A stretch of 28,690 nt of DNA from an uncultured Collinsella sp. GTDB lineage: Bacteria; Actinomycetota; Coriobacteriia; Coriobacteriales; Coriobacteriaceae. The number at the start of each line of letters is the position of its first letter. Position 1 is the stretch's first letter. This document shows, in pieces, positions 1-7,340 of the stretch. The position numbers were made by a program, and so were the translations under genes. The notes below the pieces were generated by a model. That model had not been told where the DNA came from, made no database searches, and was given only the letters and a program-made list of their open reading frames with translations. The DNA lies in NCBI GenBank assembly GCA_902479065.1, contig CABSNM010000023.1:1-28690 (forward strand), read 5' to 3'.

Positions 1-76
1 CTTTGCATTTTCAAAATACGATTGGGCTGAATGTCGATACTGGTCTAACAGAGCCTTTTCTTTTTACCCGGCACTT

Positions 77-117
77 GGGGACGTTCCTTATCTGCCGCAG
101 TTAGGGACACTCCTGCC
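77..117 (+). repeat. GGGGACGTTCC / GGGACACTCC dispersed intergenic repeat
   Basis: The sequence starts GGGGACGTTCCTTATCTGCC and continues to a GGGACACTCCTG word. A closely similar copy lies in reverse orientation at 16878-16917 (GGGACGCTCCTTTTCTGCC followed by GGGACACTCCTTG when read on the minus strand). A related hairpin form is at 4037-4076. All copies are between genes. Function unknown. Confidence 0.6.
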
Positions 118-192
118 ATGCATTTGATCCTTTGAGGATGGAAGAAAACGGGTCATTAGGTTTGCTGCGGTGCCGACTCGGCCTGTCGGTTA

Positions 193-346
193 CAAAACTA
201 TGCCGGTTTACTACGATGAATCGCATTCTTTCAACTATGGAAAGAACGGCGTTATCAAAGCCGCAGGTAGAAAGCTTGTCATTTTCTGCTAATAGCAAAT
301 GTGGTCGGTCCTATCGGTTTTATCGTAGTAAACCAGCATAGTTTTG
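193..346. repeat. Inverted-repeat-bounded element (about 154 bp)
   Basis: Arms 193-217 and 322-346 are reverse complements over 25 bases with one mismatch (left arm CAAAACTATGCCGGTTTACT). The 104-bp interior has no gene. The layout resembles a small non-autonomous inverted-repeat element or a large RNA hairpin; no transposase or target duplication is obvious. Confidence 0.55.
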
Positions 347-462
347 AAATGGCACTATTCGACTAGCAGCGTTATGGAGCTTCTGCACGCCCTCCCGTTC
401 GGTTTTTCGCTGGGTGGGTATACTTCCATCCGCAATACAGGCCGGAATAAGGAGGTATCCAA

Positions 463-1476
463 ATGCCGGGCAACGGATTGATTCAAAAGGGAGACGCGCA
501 CGAGATGACTCATGGGCGTCCTGTCCAGATAACCGAGCACACGACGGTAACCGAGCTGCAGCCCAGCCTGTCCGATGTCGTGTGCGCAAACAAAAAACTG
601 CAGATTGGCTTTATCGTTGCGCTCGTGGTACTGGCGCTGTTGTCGGGCTTTGTAGCTCGTCCGCATTTTGCCGATACCAAGACCTGGGACTCCACCATCG
701 AGGTCATCGATCAAAAGAAGGGCAATGTTTTGGCGCTCACGACCTCGTGCGTCGCCCTATCTGCGGGTATCACTGCGCTGCCGGGCGATACGGGAACGCC
801 AGTTGCCGAGCAGCTCGCGCAGCTTTCAGGCAACCTTGGTATCGTGCTTGCCGTGCTCTACCTAGAGAAATATTTGCTCACGATTTTGTGGTCGGTTGGC
901 TTGGGCATCTTAATCCCGTTTGCGTTGGTACTCTTTGCGGTGTCGCTCGGCATTCACGGGCGCTGGAGTACGAGCACGGTCATTCGCCGCGTGGCAACGC
1001 GTGTGCTGGTGGTCGCCATAATTGGCATGGCGTTGGTGCCTGCAAGCGTATGGGTGTCGCAAAAGGTCGACGAAACGTATCGCGTTAGCATCGAGGCGGC
1101 CGAGCAAAAGGCGACCGACGCTGCGAGCGCGGCAGATAGCGATAGCTCCAAAGCAAGCAAGAAAAAGACCGAGTCCACAGAGTCCAAGAATGTGCTTGAG
1201 CAGCTTGCCGACGGTGCCTCGGGTCTCGTCACATCGGTGACCAGCGGTGCCAAGCAGATTACCGATGAAATTGTGCAGCAGGTGACCGATCTGATCGAAG
1301 GCGTCATCGTGATGATCGTGACCTCGTGCGTGATTCCATTGCTGGTGCTCGCGGCGTTTTTGTGGCTGGGACACGTGCTACTGGGGATTGATATTTCCGG
1401 CCCGGCGAACTATCTGACGGGTCGCTTTCTGAGCGCTCCGTCCAAGCACGCCAAAAAGGGCGGGCAGTCCGAGTAG
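463..1476 (+). CDS. Uncharacterised multi-pass membrane protein
   Basis: I do not recognise a family. The 337-residue protein has a polar N-terminus of about 45 residues, then hydrophobic segments near 47-65, 137-163, 180-198 and 279-308, with a possible further one near 87-105. Between the last two lies a hydrophilic, Ala/Ser/Lys/Glu-rich stretch (about 203-248, including SSKASKKKTEST) likely to be helical or disordered, then an amphipathic helix (about 249-278). The C-terminus is basic. No catalytic motif or lipobox is visible. The start at 463 is supported by AAGGAGG about eight bases upstream; an in-frame Met at residue 15 is a weaker alternative. It is monocistronic, ending at a strong terminator (1513-1549), and is not obviously linked to the lac genes that follow. 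Confidence 0.8.
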   Translation: MPGNGLIQKGDAHEMTHGRPVQITEHTTVTELQPSLSDVVCANKKLQIGFIVALVVLALLSGFVARPHFADTKTWDSTIEVIDQKKGNVLALTTSCVALSAGITALPGDTGTPVAEQLAQLSGNLGIVLAVLYLEKYLLTILWSVGLGILIPFALVLFAVSLGIHGRWSTSTVIRRVATRVLVVAIIGMALVPASVWVSQKVDETYRVSIEAAEQKATDAASAADSDSSKASKKKTESTESKNVLEQLADGASGLVTSVTSGAKQITDEIVQQVTDLIEGVIVMIVTSCVIPLLVLAAFLWLGHVLLGIDISGPANYLTGRFLSAPSKHAKKGGQSE

Positions 1477-1512
1477 CTAAAACAGCTGTATATACCGGGG
1501 AATACCGCCGAA

Positions 1513-1549
1513 GGGCGGCCGAGACACGTTCTCGGCCGCCCTTTTGTTT
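1513..1549 (+). terminator. Rho-independent terminator of the membrane-protein gene
   Basis: GGGCGGCCGAG (1513-1523) pairs perfectly with CTCGGCCGCCC (1531-1541) around a 7-base loop and is followed by TTTTGTTT. It isolates the lac operon from the gene before it. Confidence 0.9.
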
Positions 1550-1606
1550 GTTGAATGCGCGGTAAGCCGGGCCTTTTCTGAGTCCAAACGGTCAGCAATC
1601 ATCCGC

Positions 1607-1621
1607 GAACGGTAATTGTTC
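1607..1621. promoter_or_regulatory. GAAC-N7-GTTC dyad shared with the pfl upstream region
   Basis: GAACGGTAATTGTTC matches 14 of 15 bases with GAACGGTAGTTGTTC at 25733-25747 upstream of pyruvate formate-lyase. Its right half overlaps the TTGTTC-N6-GAACAA palindrome at 1616-1633. It may be the site of a global regulator; the regulator is unknown. Confidence 0.45.
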
Positions 1622-1633
1622 AAAAAAGAACAA
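1616..1633. promoter_or_regulatory. Candidate lac operator 1 (TTGTTC-N6-GAACAA)
   Basis: This is a perfect 6+6 palindrome with an A6 spacer, about 150 bp before lacA. It shares the TGTTC/GAACA half-sites with operator 2 at 1671-1690. A DeoR-family regulator (9727-10530) or the LacI-family regulator (7341-8372) could bind; the LacI operator word near galK is different, so DeoR is the better guess. Confidence 0.5.
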
Positions 1634-1670
1634 AGACAAACAAATAATTGTTGCAGTTACTGTTCGAATG

Positions 1671-1690
1671 TGTTCAAATAAACATGAACA
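1671..1690. promoter_or_regulatory. Candidate lac operator 2 (TGTTCA-N8-TGAACA)
   Basis: This is a perfect 6+6 palindrome with an 8-base AT-rich centre (AATAAACA). A further TGTTC half-site lies at 1661-1665. A weak promoter may overlap it (TTGCAG at 1651-1656, 17 bases, then TCAAAT at 1674-1679), which would place the operator over the -10 region. The promoter part is low confidence. Confidence 0.5.
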
Positions 1691-1784
1691 GTGAAGAACC
1701 GCACATTCAGATGCCCGGACCTGAACGCGATTCAACACTTCCAAACAGAAACTACGCACCTGCGTATCTCTCAAGGAGGATGTC

Positions 1785-2213
1785 ATGAGGGTTGTAATCG
1801 CTTCCGATGCCGACGGTATGTCGATGAAGGAGTCCATCAAGGAGATGCTCATCGCCGACGGTCACGAGGTCGTCGACTATTCCGAGACCCCTGCCGCGGA
1901 CTTTGTCGATTCCGCGACCGCCGTTGCCAAGGACCTGCTGGAGCACAAGGATTCCCAGGGCTTCGCATTCGATAAGTACGGCGTCGGCTCCTATATGGCC
2001 GCCGTCAAGATCAAGGGCATGGTCGTCGCCAACATTTCCGACGAGCGTTCCGCTTACATGACCCGCGAGCACAACGGCTCGCGCATGGTCACCATGGGCC
2101 CGGGCGTTGTGGGCACCGAGGTCGCCAAGAAGATCGCCCGCGAGTTCCTGCGCGCCCAGTACGCCGGCGGCCGTCACCAGATTCGTGTCGACATGCTCAA
2201 CAAGATGGCCTAA
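1785..2213 (+). CDS. lacA: Galactose-6-phosphate isomerase, subunit LacA
   Basis: This is one half of the LacAB enzyme that converts galactose 6-phosphate to tagatose 6-phosphate in the cytoplasm, the first step of the tagatose-6-phosphate pathway. The 142 residues match the LacA subunit length (about 141) and its signature blocks: KIKGMVVA, SDERSAYMTREHNGSRM and the C-terminal GGRHQIRVDMLNKM. The fold is the RpiB/LacA/LacB type. It lacks the CGTG cysteine loop present in LacB, as expected of the LacA subunit. AAGGAGG lies a few bases before the ATG. It is the first gene of lacA-lacB-lacC, preceded by TGTTC/GAACA palindromes that suggest repression in the absence of inducer. Confidence 0.95.
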   Translation: MRVVIASDADGMSMKESIKEMLIADGHEVVDYSETPAADFVDSATAVAKDLLEHKDSQGFAFDKYGVGSYMAAVKIKGMVVANISDERSAYMTREHNGSRMVTMGPGVVGTEVAKKIAREFLRAQYAGGRHQIRVDMLNKMA

Positions 2214-2276
2214 CGAGAGCCACCGAGAACTCGAACTTCTACCTCAACTTGTGAATTCAGACGAAAGGACGTTCTG

Positions 2277-2801
2277 ATGAAGAAGACCATCGCAATCGGT
2301 TGCGACCATATCGTTACGGACGAGAAGATCTATCTGGCCGACCGCCTGGAGCAGGCTGGCTACAAGGTGCTCGACTGCGGCACCTACAGCCACACCCGTA
2401 CGCACTATCCCATCTACGGTAAGGCCGTGGGCGAGGCCGTTGCCAGCGGCAAGGCCGACTTTGGCGTGGCCCTGTGCGGCACCGGCATCGGCATCACCAA
2501 CGCCGTCAACAAGGTTCCCGGCGCCCGCTGCGCCTTGGTCCGCGACATGACCTCTGCCCTGTATGCCCGTCGCGAGCTCAACGCCAACATCGTGGGCTTT
2601 GGCGGCAAGATCACTGGCGAGTTCCTGATGGCCGACATCATGCTTGCCTTCCTGGAGGAGCCCTACGACAAGACCCCCGAGCACGATGCCCTGATTGCCA
2701 AGATCGATGCCTGCAATAAGGCCGACGCCGAGGCTCAGGCTGACCCGCGCTTCTTTGACGAGTTCCTTGAGAAGTGGGACCGCGGCGAATACCACGACTA
2801 A
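2277..2801 (+). CDS. lacB: Galactose-6-phosphate isomerase, subunit LacB
   Basis: This is the partner of LacA in galactose-6-phosphate isomerase. The 174-residue protein matches the LacB subunit throughout: GCDHIVTDEK near the N-terminus (D10, H11), RTHYPIYGKAVGEAV, the active-site loop LCGTGIGITNAVNKVPG with Cys67, ALVRDMTSALYA, GFGGKITGE, and the characteristic C-terminus FLEKWDRGEYHD. It starts 63 bp after lacA with AAAGGACG upstream. A second Shine-Dalgarno-like AAGGAGG sits on its own stop codon (2800-2806) but no open frame follows it; a small hairpin (2811-2828) does. Confidence 0.95.
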   Translation: MKKTIAIGCDHIVTDEKIYLADRLEQAGYKVLDCGTYSHTRTHYPIYGKAVGEAVASGKADFGVALCGTGIGITNAVNKVPGARCALVRDMTSALYARRELNANIVGFGGKITGEFLMADIMLAFLEEPYDKTPEHDALIAKIDACNKADAEAQADPRFFDEFLEKWDRGEYHD

Positions 2802-2999
2802 GGAGGTTCCGGCGTTCTACCGAACGCCAGACCAGTCGACGCTGCGAAGCCATCTGGCGGGCGAGCTGCTCCGATAAAACTTTTGCTTGCTGAGCTTGGG
2901 TGCTTCGTTTTTGGCGGTACCCGGCATTCTGCAGCTTTTTAATTGACGGCTCGCGTTTCTGTGAGGGGCGCGGGCCGGTTTTCTAAACAGGAGTCCAAC
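2802..2999 (+). other. lacB-lacC spacer with small hairpin and orphan ribosome binding site
   Basis: The spacer is about 200 bp, long for an operon. GGCGTTC (2811-2817) pairs with GAACGCC (2822-2828) around a 4-base loop, without a following T-run, so it is more likely an mRNA stability or pausing structure than a terminator. AAGGAGG at 2800-2806 has no start codon at a usable distance. This may be a trace of a lost gene or of an alternative leader for lacC. Confidence 0.5.
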
Positions 3000-3935
3000 A
3001 TGATTCTGACCGTTACCATGAACCCGTCGATTGATACGCGCTATCAGCTCGACAAGCTGGTCATCGACGATGTTAACCGCGTGACGCCCGAAAAGACCGC
3101 TGGTGGCAAGGGTCTCAACGTGAGTCGTGTGCTGCTGCAGTTGGGCGACGATGTGCTTGCGACCGGCCTGCTTGGCGGTCACATGGGTGCCTATATGGCC
3201 GAGCTCATGGATGCCGATGGCGTCAAGAATGACTTTGTGCCCATCGCCGGTGAGACGCGCATCTGCCTGAATATTCTGCACGAGGGCAATCAGACCGAGC
3301 TGCTGGAGAGCGGCCCACAGATCGTCCCAGCCGAGCTCGAGGCCTTTACGGCCAAGTTCGCCGAGCTTGCAGCGAAGGCTGACGTTGTGACGCTTTCGGG
3401 CTCGCTGCCGCGTGGCGTCGATGCCGGCTACTATGCCGAGCTCGTCAAGATCGCCGAAGAGGCGGGCGCCAAGGTGCTGCTCGACACCTCGGGCGCATCG
3501 CTGGAGGCCGCGCTGGAGTCCGACGCTAAGCCTGAGCTCGTAAAGCCCAACCTGACCGAGATTAACGGCCTGCTGGGTACGTCCTTTACGACCGACGATG
3601 TCGATGCCCTGCGCGAGGCGCTTGCCGCCGACGGCCGCTTTGCCGGTATTCCCTGGGTCGTCGTTTCGATGGGCGCTGCCGGTTCGGTGGGCTTCCACGA
3701 GGGCCGCGCGTTCCGCGCCAAGACGCCCGCGATTGCGGCTGTGAACGCGACGGGTTCCGGCGACTCGACCATCGCCGGCTTTGCGCATGCCATTGCTGCT
3801 GGTGCCGACGACGTCACGGTGCTCAAGACCGCCAATACCTGCGGCAAGCTCAACGGCATGGATCCCAAGACCGGCCACCTGGTCATGGACCGCTGGGACG
3901 AGATTTACAACGGCGTTGAGGTCGTAGAGTTGTAG
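3000..3935 (+). CDS. lacC: Tagatose-6-phosphate kinase LacC (PfkB family)
   Basis: It phosphorylates tagatose 6-phosphate to tagatose 1,6-bisphosphate with ATP. The 311-residue protein has the PfkB/ribokinase layout: MNPSIDTRY at the N-terminus, the sugar-binding GGKGLN block (residues 35-40), LSGSLPRGVDAGYY in the middle, KPNLTE, and the C-terminal anion-hole motif NATGSGDSTIAGFA (about 249-262) with catalytic Asp near 255. LacC proteins are about 310 residues. The ATG at 3000 has AGGAG six bases upstream, so I reject the longer in-frame start at 2943. The sequence is also compatible with 1-phosphofructokinase, but the lacAB context favours LacC. Confidence 0.9.
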   Translation: MILTVTMNPSIDTRYQLDKLVIDDVNRVTPEKTAGGKGLNVSRVLLQLGDDVLATGLLGGHMGAYMAELMDADGVKNDFVPIAGETRICLNILHEGNQTELLESGPQIVPAELEAFTAKFAELAAKADVVTLSGSLPRGVDAGYYAELVKIAEEAGAKVLLDTSGASLEAALESDAKPELVKPNLTEINGLLGTSFTTDDVDALREALAADGRFAGIPWVVVSMGAAGSVGFHEGRAFRAKTPAIAAVNATGSGDSTIAGFAHAIAAGADDVTVLKTANTCGKLNGMDPKTGHLVMDRWDEIYNGVEVVEL

Positions 3936-3957
3936 CGGTTGCGACTCCTAATAGAAT

Positions 3958-4021
3958 GAGCGTGGATAATCTCCCGCTTTTGGTGCCCATACGAGCTCAA
4001 AGTGGGAGATTTTCCACGCTC
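3958..4021. repeat. Long inverted repeat downstream of lacC
   Basis: Arm 3958-3975 (GAGCGTGGATAATCTCCC) and arm 4004-4021 are complementary over 18 bases with one mismatch, forming a 64-nt hairpin. There is no T-run, so it does not look like a classic terminator. It abuts a second hairpin at 4037-4076. Confidence 0.65.
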
Positions 4022-4036
4022 GAGTCATTAGTCGTC

Positions 4037-4076
4037 GGGGACGTTCTTTAATGACCAGTCGTTTAAGAACATCCCC
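4037..4076. repeat. Hairpin form of the GGGGACGTTC repeat family
   Basis: GGGGACGTTCTTTAA (4037-4051) pairs with TTTAAGAACATCCCC (4062-4076) at 13 of 15 positions. The flanks carry short repeats of ATTAGTCG/CAGTCG and AATGAC. It is related to the elements at 77-117 and 16844-16917. Confidence 0.6.
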
Positions 4077-4095
4077 AATGACTACACTCAAAAAG

Positions 4096-4135
4096 CGGCG
4101 CCCGCCGGCGATGTTGCCGGCGGGCGCCGTTGTCT
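4096..4135. terminator. Bidirectional terminator between lacC and galT
   Basis: CGGCGCCCGCCGGC (4096-4109) pairs perfectly over 14 bases with 4116-4129 around a 6-base loop. An A-run precedes it (AAAAAG, 4090-4095) and TTGTCTT follows, so it can serve both converging transcripts. Confidence 0.8.
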
Positions 4136-4177
4136 TGAAGACGAAATGATTCGTTTTCCTCTGTCCCCAAGGGATCA

Positions 4178-5806
4178 TTACAGTGAGTCGATAAAGCGCT
4201 GTTGGGCGGCGCGGCCGGCTTCGTCCCACTTAAAGACGCCGGCGTTGTCGAGCACGTGACCAAATACCACGCCGACCTCCTCGTGCAGGATGTCGATGGC
4301 GTTGTCCGCCGTGAGCTCGTCGGCGCGGCGGGCAAAGACATCCTCGGCCCACGCGGCGTGGCTGCGGCAAAGGTCGTCGCCCTCGAGCGCACCGGCAAGG
4401 TCGTAGCTGGCATCGGCCTTGGCTGCCAGCAAGTGCTCGCGGACAGCGCCGAGCTCGGGAACCAAGCGCGGCGGCAGAATAGCCAGGCCCATGACCTCGA
4501 TCAGGCCGATGTTCTCTTTCTTGATGTGGTGGTACTCGGCATGCGGGTGGAATACGCCCAGCGGATGCTCGTCGGTCGTGATGTTGCAGCGAAGCGCCAG
4601 GTAGGCCTCGTAGATCTCGCCGCCGGCGTTGCCGCGGGAGTCGACGCGGCGGATGACGGGCGTCACAGTGTTGTGCGCTGCGCCGTCGGCTGTATGCGCG
4701 ATGACGCCCACCGACTCATCGGTCCACTCGCGCCAGGCGAGGATAATCTTCTCGGCGGCGTCGAGCAGTGCGCCGCGGTCGTGCGAGCGCAGTCGCAGCA
4801 CCGAGAGCGGCCACTGCAACACGGTACCGCTGACCTGGTCAAAGCCGGGCACGCTAAACTGCGAGACCTCAGCGGCGTGCATCATGGGGAACTCGTGTGC
4901 GCCGCCCTGGAAGTGGTCGTGCGACAAGATTGAGCCGCCCACGATAGGCAGGTCGGCGTTGGAACCGATGAAGTAGTGCGGGAACAGGTCCACAAAATCG
5001 AGCAGGCAGGTCAGGCTCTTGCGGTCGACGTGCATCGGACGATGCTCGGAGCTCATGGCAATGCAGTGCTCGTTAAAGTACGCGTACGGGCTGTACTGGA
5101 AGCCCCAACGCTCGCCGTCGAGCTGGATGGGGATAACGCGCAGATTCTGGCGGGCGGGATGAGCGCCGCCGTCAGCCGCGGCGGAGCGTCCGGGGTAACC
5201 CTCGTTCTCGATGCAGAGCTGGCAGGCGGGATACTTCTCGCCCATGTTCTTGGCTGCACCTGCCGCGGCGATATCGCGCGGGTCCTTCTCGGGTTTGGAC
5301 AGGTTGATGGTGATTTCAAGATCGCCCCAGTTGGTGGGGGTGCTCCATTTGATGTTGCGCGCGATGGCGGCACGGCGCACGTAGCCGGCGTCGCAGCACA
5401 GGCCGTAGAACCAGTCGGTCGCGGCGCGGGGCTCGTTGACGCCCATGCGGCCGGTAAACTCGTCAATCACGGCAGACGGGCGCGGCATGAGCGCGCCCAT
5501 GATGCGCATGGCGATGCGGTCGCGGCCCGATGCCGTGTCCTCGGCGGCGCCGTTGGCAACAGCCGCCTCGGCAAGCGCGGCAAGTGTGCCTTCAAGGTCA
5601 AAGTTGGGCAGGGTATCGGGGTGCAAGAGCGAGAGTTTCTCGACCTGGAGCGCCCAGGCCATGTCGAGCGCCGGGCCCGTAGCACCGATGCACTCGAGAA
5701 TGGTGTTATACGCCCAGATGCGATCGTCCTGGCCGATCATCGATCGGTGGATGGCGTACTCGATCAGGTTCTGCGCGGCCTCGCGCACGTCAGTCATTAC
5801 AGCCAT
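4178..5806 (-). CDS. galT: UDP-glucose--hexose-1-phosphate uridylyltransferase (class II GalT)
   Basis: It exchanges galactose 1-phosphate for the glucose 1-phosphate of UDP-glucose in the Leloir pathway. The 542-residue protein is of the Gram-positive GalT type, somewhat longer than the usual roughly 500. Visible blocks are YPACQLCIENEGYPGR (about 192-207), the nucleotide-transfer motif SHDHFQGG with His296-x-His298-x-Gln300, FPHYFIGSNADLPIVGGS before it, and EYHHIKKENIGLIEVMGLAILP towards the C-terminus. It overlaps the end of galK: an ATG at 5806 overlaps the galK stop by ten bases, and a second in-frame ATG at 5797 forms a TAATG junction. Either indicates translational coupling. It ends at the convergent terminator shared with lacC. 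Confidence 0.93.
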   Translation of the reverse strand: MAVMTDVREAAQNLIEYAIHRSMIGQDDRIWAYNTILECIGATGPALDMAWALQVEKLSLLHPDTLPNFDLEGTLAALAEAAVANGAAEDTASGRDRIAMRIMGALMPRPSAVIDEFTGRMGVNEPRAATDWFYGLCCDAGYVRRAAIARNIKWSTPTNWGDLEITINLSKPEKDPRDIAAAGAAKNMGEKYPACQLCIENEGYPGRSAAADGGAHPARQNLRVIPIQLDGERWGFQYSPYAYFNEHCIAMSSEHRPMHVDRKSLTCLLDFVDLFPHYFIGSNADLPIVGGSILSHDHFQGGAHEFPMMHAAEVSQFSVPGFDQVSGTVLQWPLSVLRLRSHDRGALLDAAEKIILAWREWTDESVGVIAHTADGAAHNTVTPVIRRVDSRGNAGGEIYEAYLALRCNITTDEHPLGVFHPHAEYHHIKKENIGLIEVMGLAILPPRLVPELGAVREHLLAAKADASYDLAGALEGDDLCRSHAAWAEDVFARRADELTADNAIDILHEEVGVVFGHVLDNAGVFKWDEAGRAAQQRFIDSL

Positions 5807-7002
5807 GCCGCGTAGGCCCCCTTGTCAGAAATTGCGTAGTGGCGGGCAGAGCCCTCGCCCAGCCAGCCGTTCATCTTGGCGATGAAGGTATCGACCAGGT
5901 CGAGCGGCACGAAGGCCTGGATGGTGCCACCAAAGCCGCCACCGTGGATACGGACGGCGCCTCGGCCGTCGAGCACGTGCTCGGCCAGTGCCAGGGCATA
6001 CATCGAGGGCTGCTCGGAGCCCAGCTTGGCAACGACATTCTGTAGGTACATGGCAGAGCTGGCGCCGGACTCGCGCGTCAGGACCAGGAACTGATCGATG
6101 TCGCCGGCGTTCAGGGCAGCCCAGCGCTTGTCGACCAGGCCGTTCTCGTACCAGTAGTGAACGGCGCGCAGACAGGCGCGGTCGCCCAGCTTGGCGCGCA
6201 GCTCGGGGAGCTTGGCGTCAAAGTCGGCAACATCGACCTCGCACAGGCGTTCCTTGCCAAACTCGGCGGCGACGTCCTGCATTTCGCGCGGAACGGCGGC
6301 GTAGTCGTCGGTGGCGGCCACGTGGTCGGCACCGGCCTTAACGAGCACGAGCGCATAACCGTGATCCTCAAAGTTGAGCTCGAGCTTCTGGGTTTTAGGC
6401 TGAGCCTGGTCCTCAAAGTCCATGTAGGCGAGGCCGCCCAGGCACACAGCGGCCTGGTCCATCAGACCGCAGGGCTTGCCATAGTAGTTGTTCTCGGTGC
6501 GCTGGCTCATCTGGGCGAGTGCGACGGGCTTAATCGCGGGCGCGCCCCAAAGCGTCTCCATAGCGCGGCCGTATGCCGCCTCGACAGCAGCGGAGCTCGA
6601 AAGACCGCCACCCGAGGGGACGGAGCAGGTAAAGGCGAAGTCGAAACCCTTGGGCTCAACGCCAAGGGCTGCAATCTCGTGGGCCATACCGCGCACGAGG
6701 CTTGCGGACGTGCCCTTCTCGGACTCCTGAACACCCAGCGTGTCGAGCGTAATCTCAAACGTGGGGTAGCCCTCGTCGACAACGCGGACCTTGTTGGAGT
6801 CGGTTGCCACGGCGATGCCGTCGACGGCTACATCGAGCGATCCGGCGATAACGTGGCCGCCCTCATGATCGGTGTGATTGCCGCTGATCTCGGAACGCCC
6901 GGGCGCGTGCACGTAGAGCACCTGGCGCTCGTCGATGGGGCCAAACTCCTCCTCAAACAGTTTGGTGAGGGTGGCGAGTATCTTTTCGTCGGGGGCGGTC
7001 AT
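5797..7002 (-). CDS. galK: Galactokinase
   Basis: It phosphorylates galactose to galactose 1-phosphate with ATP. The 401-residue protein has the galactokinase signature GRSEISGNHTDHE (about 35-47), the GHMP-kinase ATP loop SVPSGGGLSSSAA (about 127-139) and the C-terminal block RIHGGGFGGTIQAF. In the signature the usual NLIGEHTDYN reads EISGNHTDHE, as in other Gram-positive enzymes. I chose the ATG at 7002 because AAGGAAAGGA lies five bases before it; the longer open frame to 7308 runs through the operator region and is not coding. It is the first gene of galK-galT and divergent from the LacI-type regulator. One operator copy (7044-7060) overlaps a CATAAT -10 candidate, implying repression. 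Confidence 0.94.
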   Translation of the reverse strand: MTAPDEKILATLTKLFEEEFGPIDERQVLYVHAPGRSEISGNHTDHEGGHVIAGSLDVAVDGIAVATDSNKVRVVDEGYPTFEITLDTLGVQESEKGTSASLVRGMAHEIAALGVEPKGFDFAFTCSVPSGGGLSSSAAVEAAYGRAMETLWGAPAIKPVALAQMSQRTENNYYGKPCGLMDQAAVCLGGLAYMDFEDQAQPKTQKLELNFEDHGYALVLVKAGADHVAATDDYAAVPREMQDVAAEFGKERLCEVDVADFDAKLPELRAKLGDRACLRAVHYWYENGLVDKRWAALNAGDIDQFLVLTRESGASSAMYLQNVVAKLGSEQPSMYALALAEHVLDGRGAVRIHGGGFGGTIQAFVPLDLVDTFIAKMNGWLGEGSARHYAISDKGAYAAWL

Positions 7003-7043
7003 ACGGGTCCTTTCCTTGACGCCGGAGAGACTGGTCCGTGTCA

Positions 7044-7060
7044 TTATGAGTACGTTAACA
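7044..7060 (-). promoter_or_regulatory. LacI-type operator O1 at the galK promoter
   Basis: TTATGAGTACGTTAACA, read on the plus strand, is the exact reverse complement of 7111-7127, and its 13-bp core GAGTACGTTAACA recurs at 7235-7247. On the minus strand it contains CATAAT, a plausible galK -10 box about 40 bases before the galK start. The regulator encoded at 7341 is the likely ligand-responsive repressor. Confidence 0.75.
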
Positions 7061-7110
7061 ATTTTGAGCACCACAAACCAGACGTTCGCGGCGCCGCACG
7101 TTAAAGGGTA

Positions 7111-7127
7111 TGTTAACGTACTCATAA
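7111..7127 (+). promoter_or_regulatory. LacI-type operator O2, mirror copy of O1
   Basis: TGTTAACGTACTCATAA is a perfect 17-bp inverted copy of O1, separated from it by 50 bp. It contains CATAAC on the plus strand in the same relative place as CATAAT in O1, as if both divergent promoters were built from the same operator-plus-minus-10 module. The pair is suited to looping or paired repressor binding. Confidence 0.75.
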
Positions 7128-7234
7128 CACAATGTATCTCCTTTTTTGAGAATCTGGTAATCGGTAGATTTTCGGCCGTGAGCGGTGTGGCCGTATGGAC
7201 ATATGGAGCAAAAGAACCGCTGATAGAAAAAGTA

Positions 7235-7247
7235 GAGTACGTTAACA
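7235..7247 (+). promoter_or_regulatory. LacI-type operator O3 upstream of the regulator gene
   Basis: The 13-bp word GAGTACGTTAACA occurs a third time, about 95 bases before the regulator start. It is in direct orientation relative to O1. Its location suggests autoregulation of the LacI-type gene. Confidence 0.7.
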
Positions 7248-7340
7248 TGCGTCCGACGATAGCGGGCTTCGGCGCGGGGTGTGTTTCTGCCCGGGCCGAC
7301 ATTCGCACTATTCAGATCCTGCGAGAGCGAAGGTGATTTT

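Larger units (their letters stand above)
1..462. other. Intergenic region with repeat-like elements, no convincing gene
   Basis: I see no supportable coding region here; the short open frames lack a ribosome binding site and recognisable protein sequence. The stretch holds a GGGGACGTTCC-type repeat (77-117) and an inverted-repeat pair (193-217 with 322-346), both listed separately. The last bases before 463 contain the AAGGAGG ribosome binding site of the next gene. Confidence 0.6.

Noticed and set aside
7003..7308. N-terminal extension of about 102 residues on galactokinase
   Set aside because: It covers the operator and promoter region; a good ribosome site and a normal galactokinase start occur at 7002.
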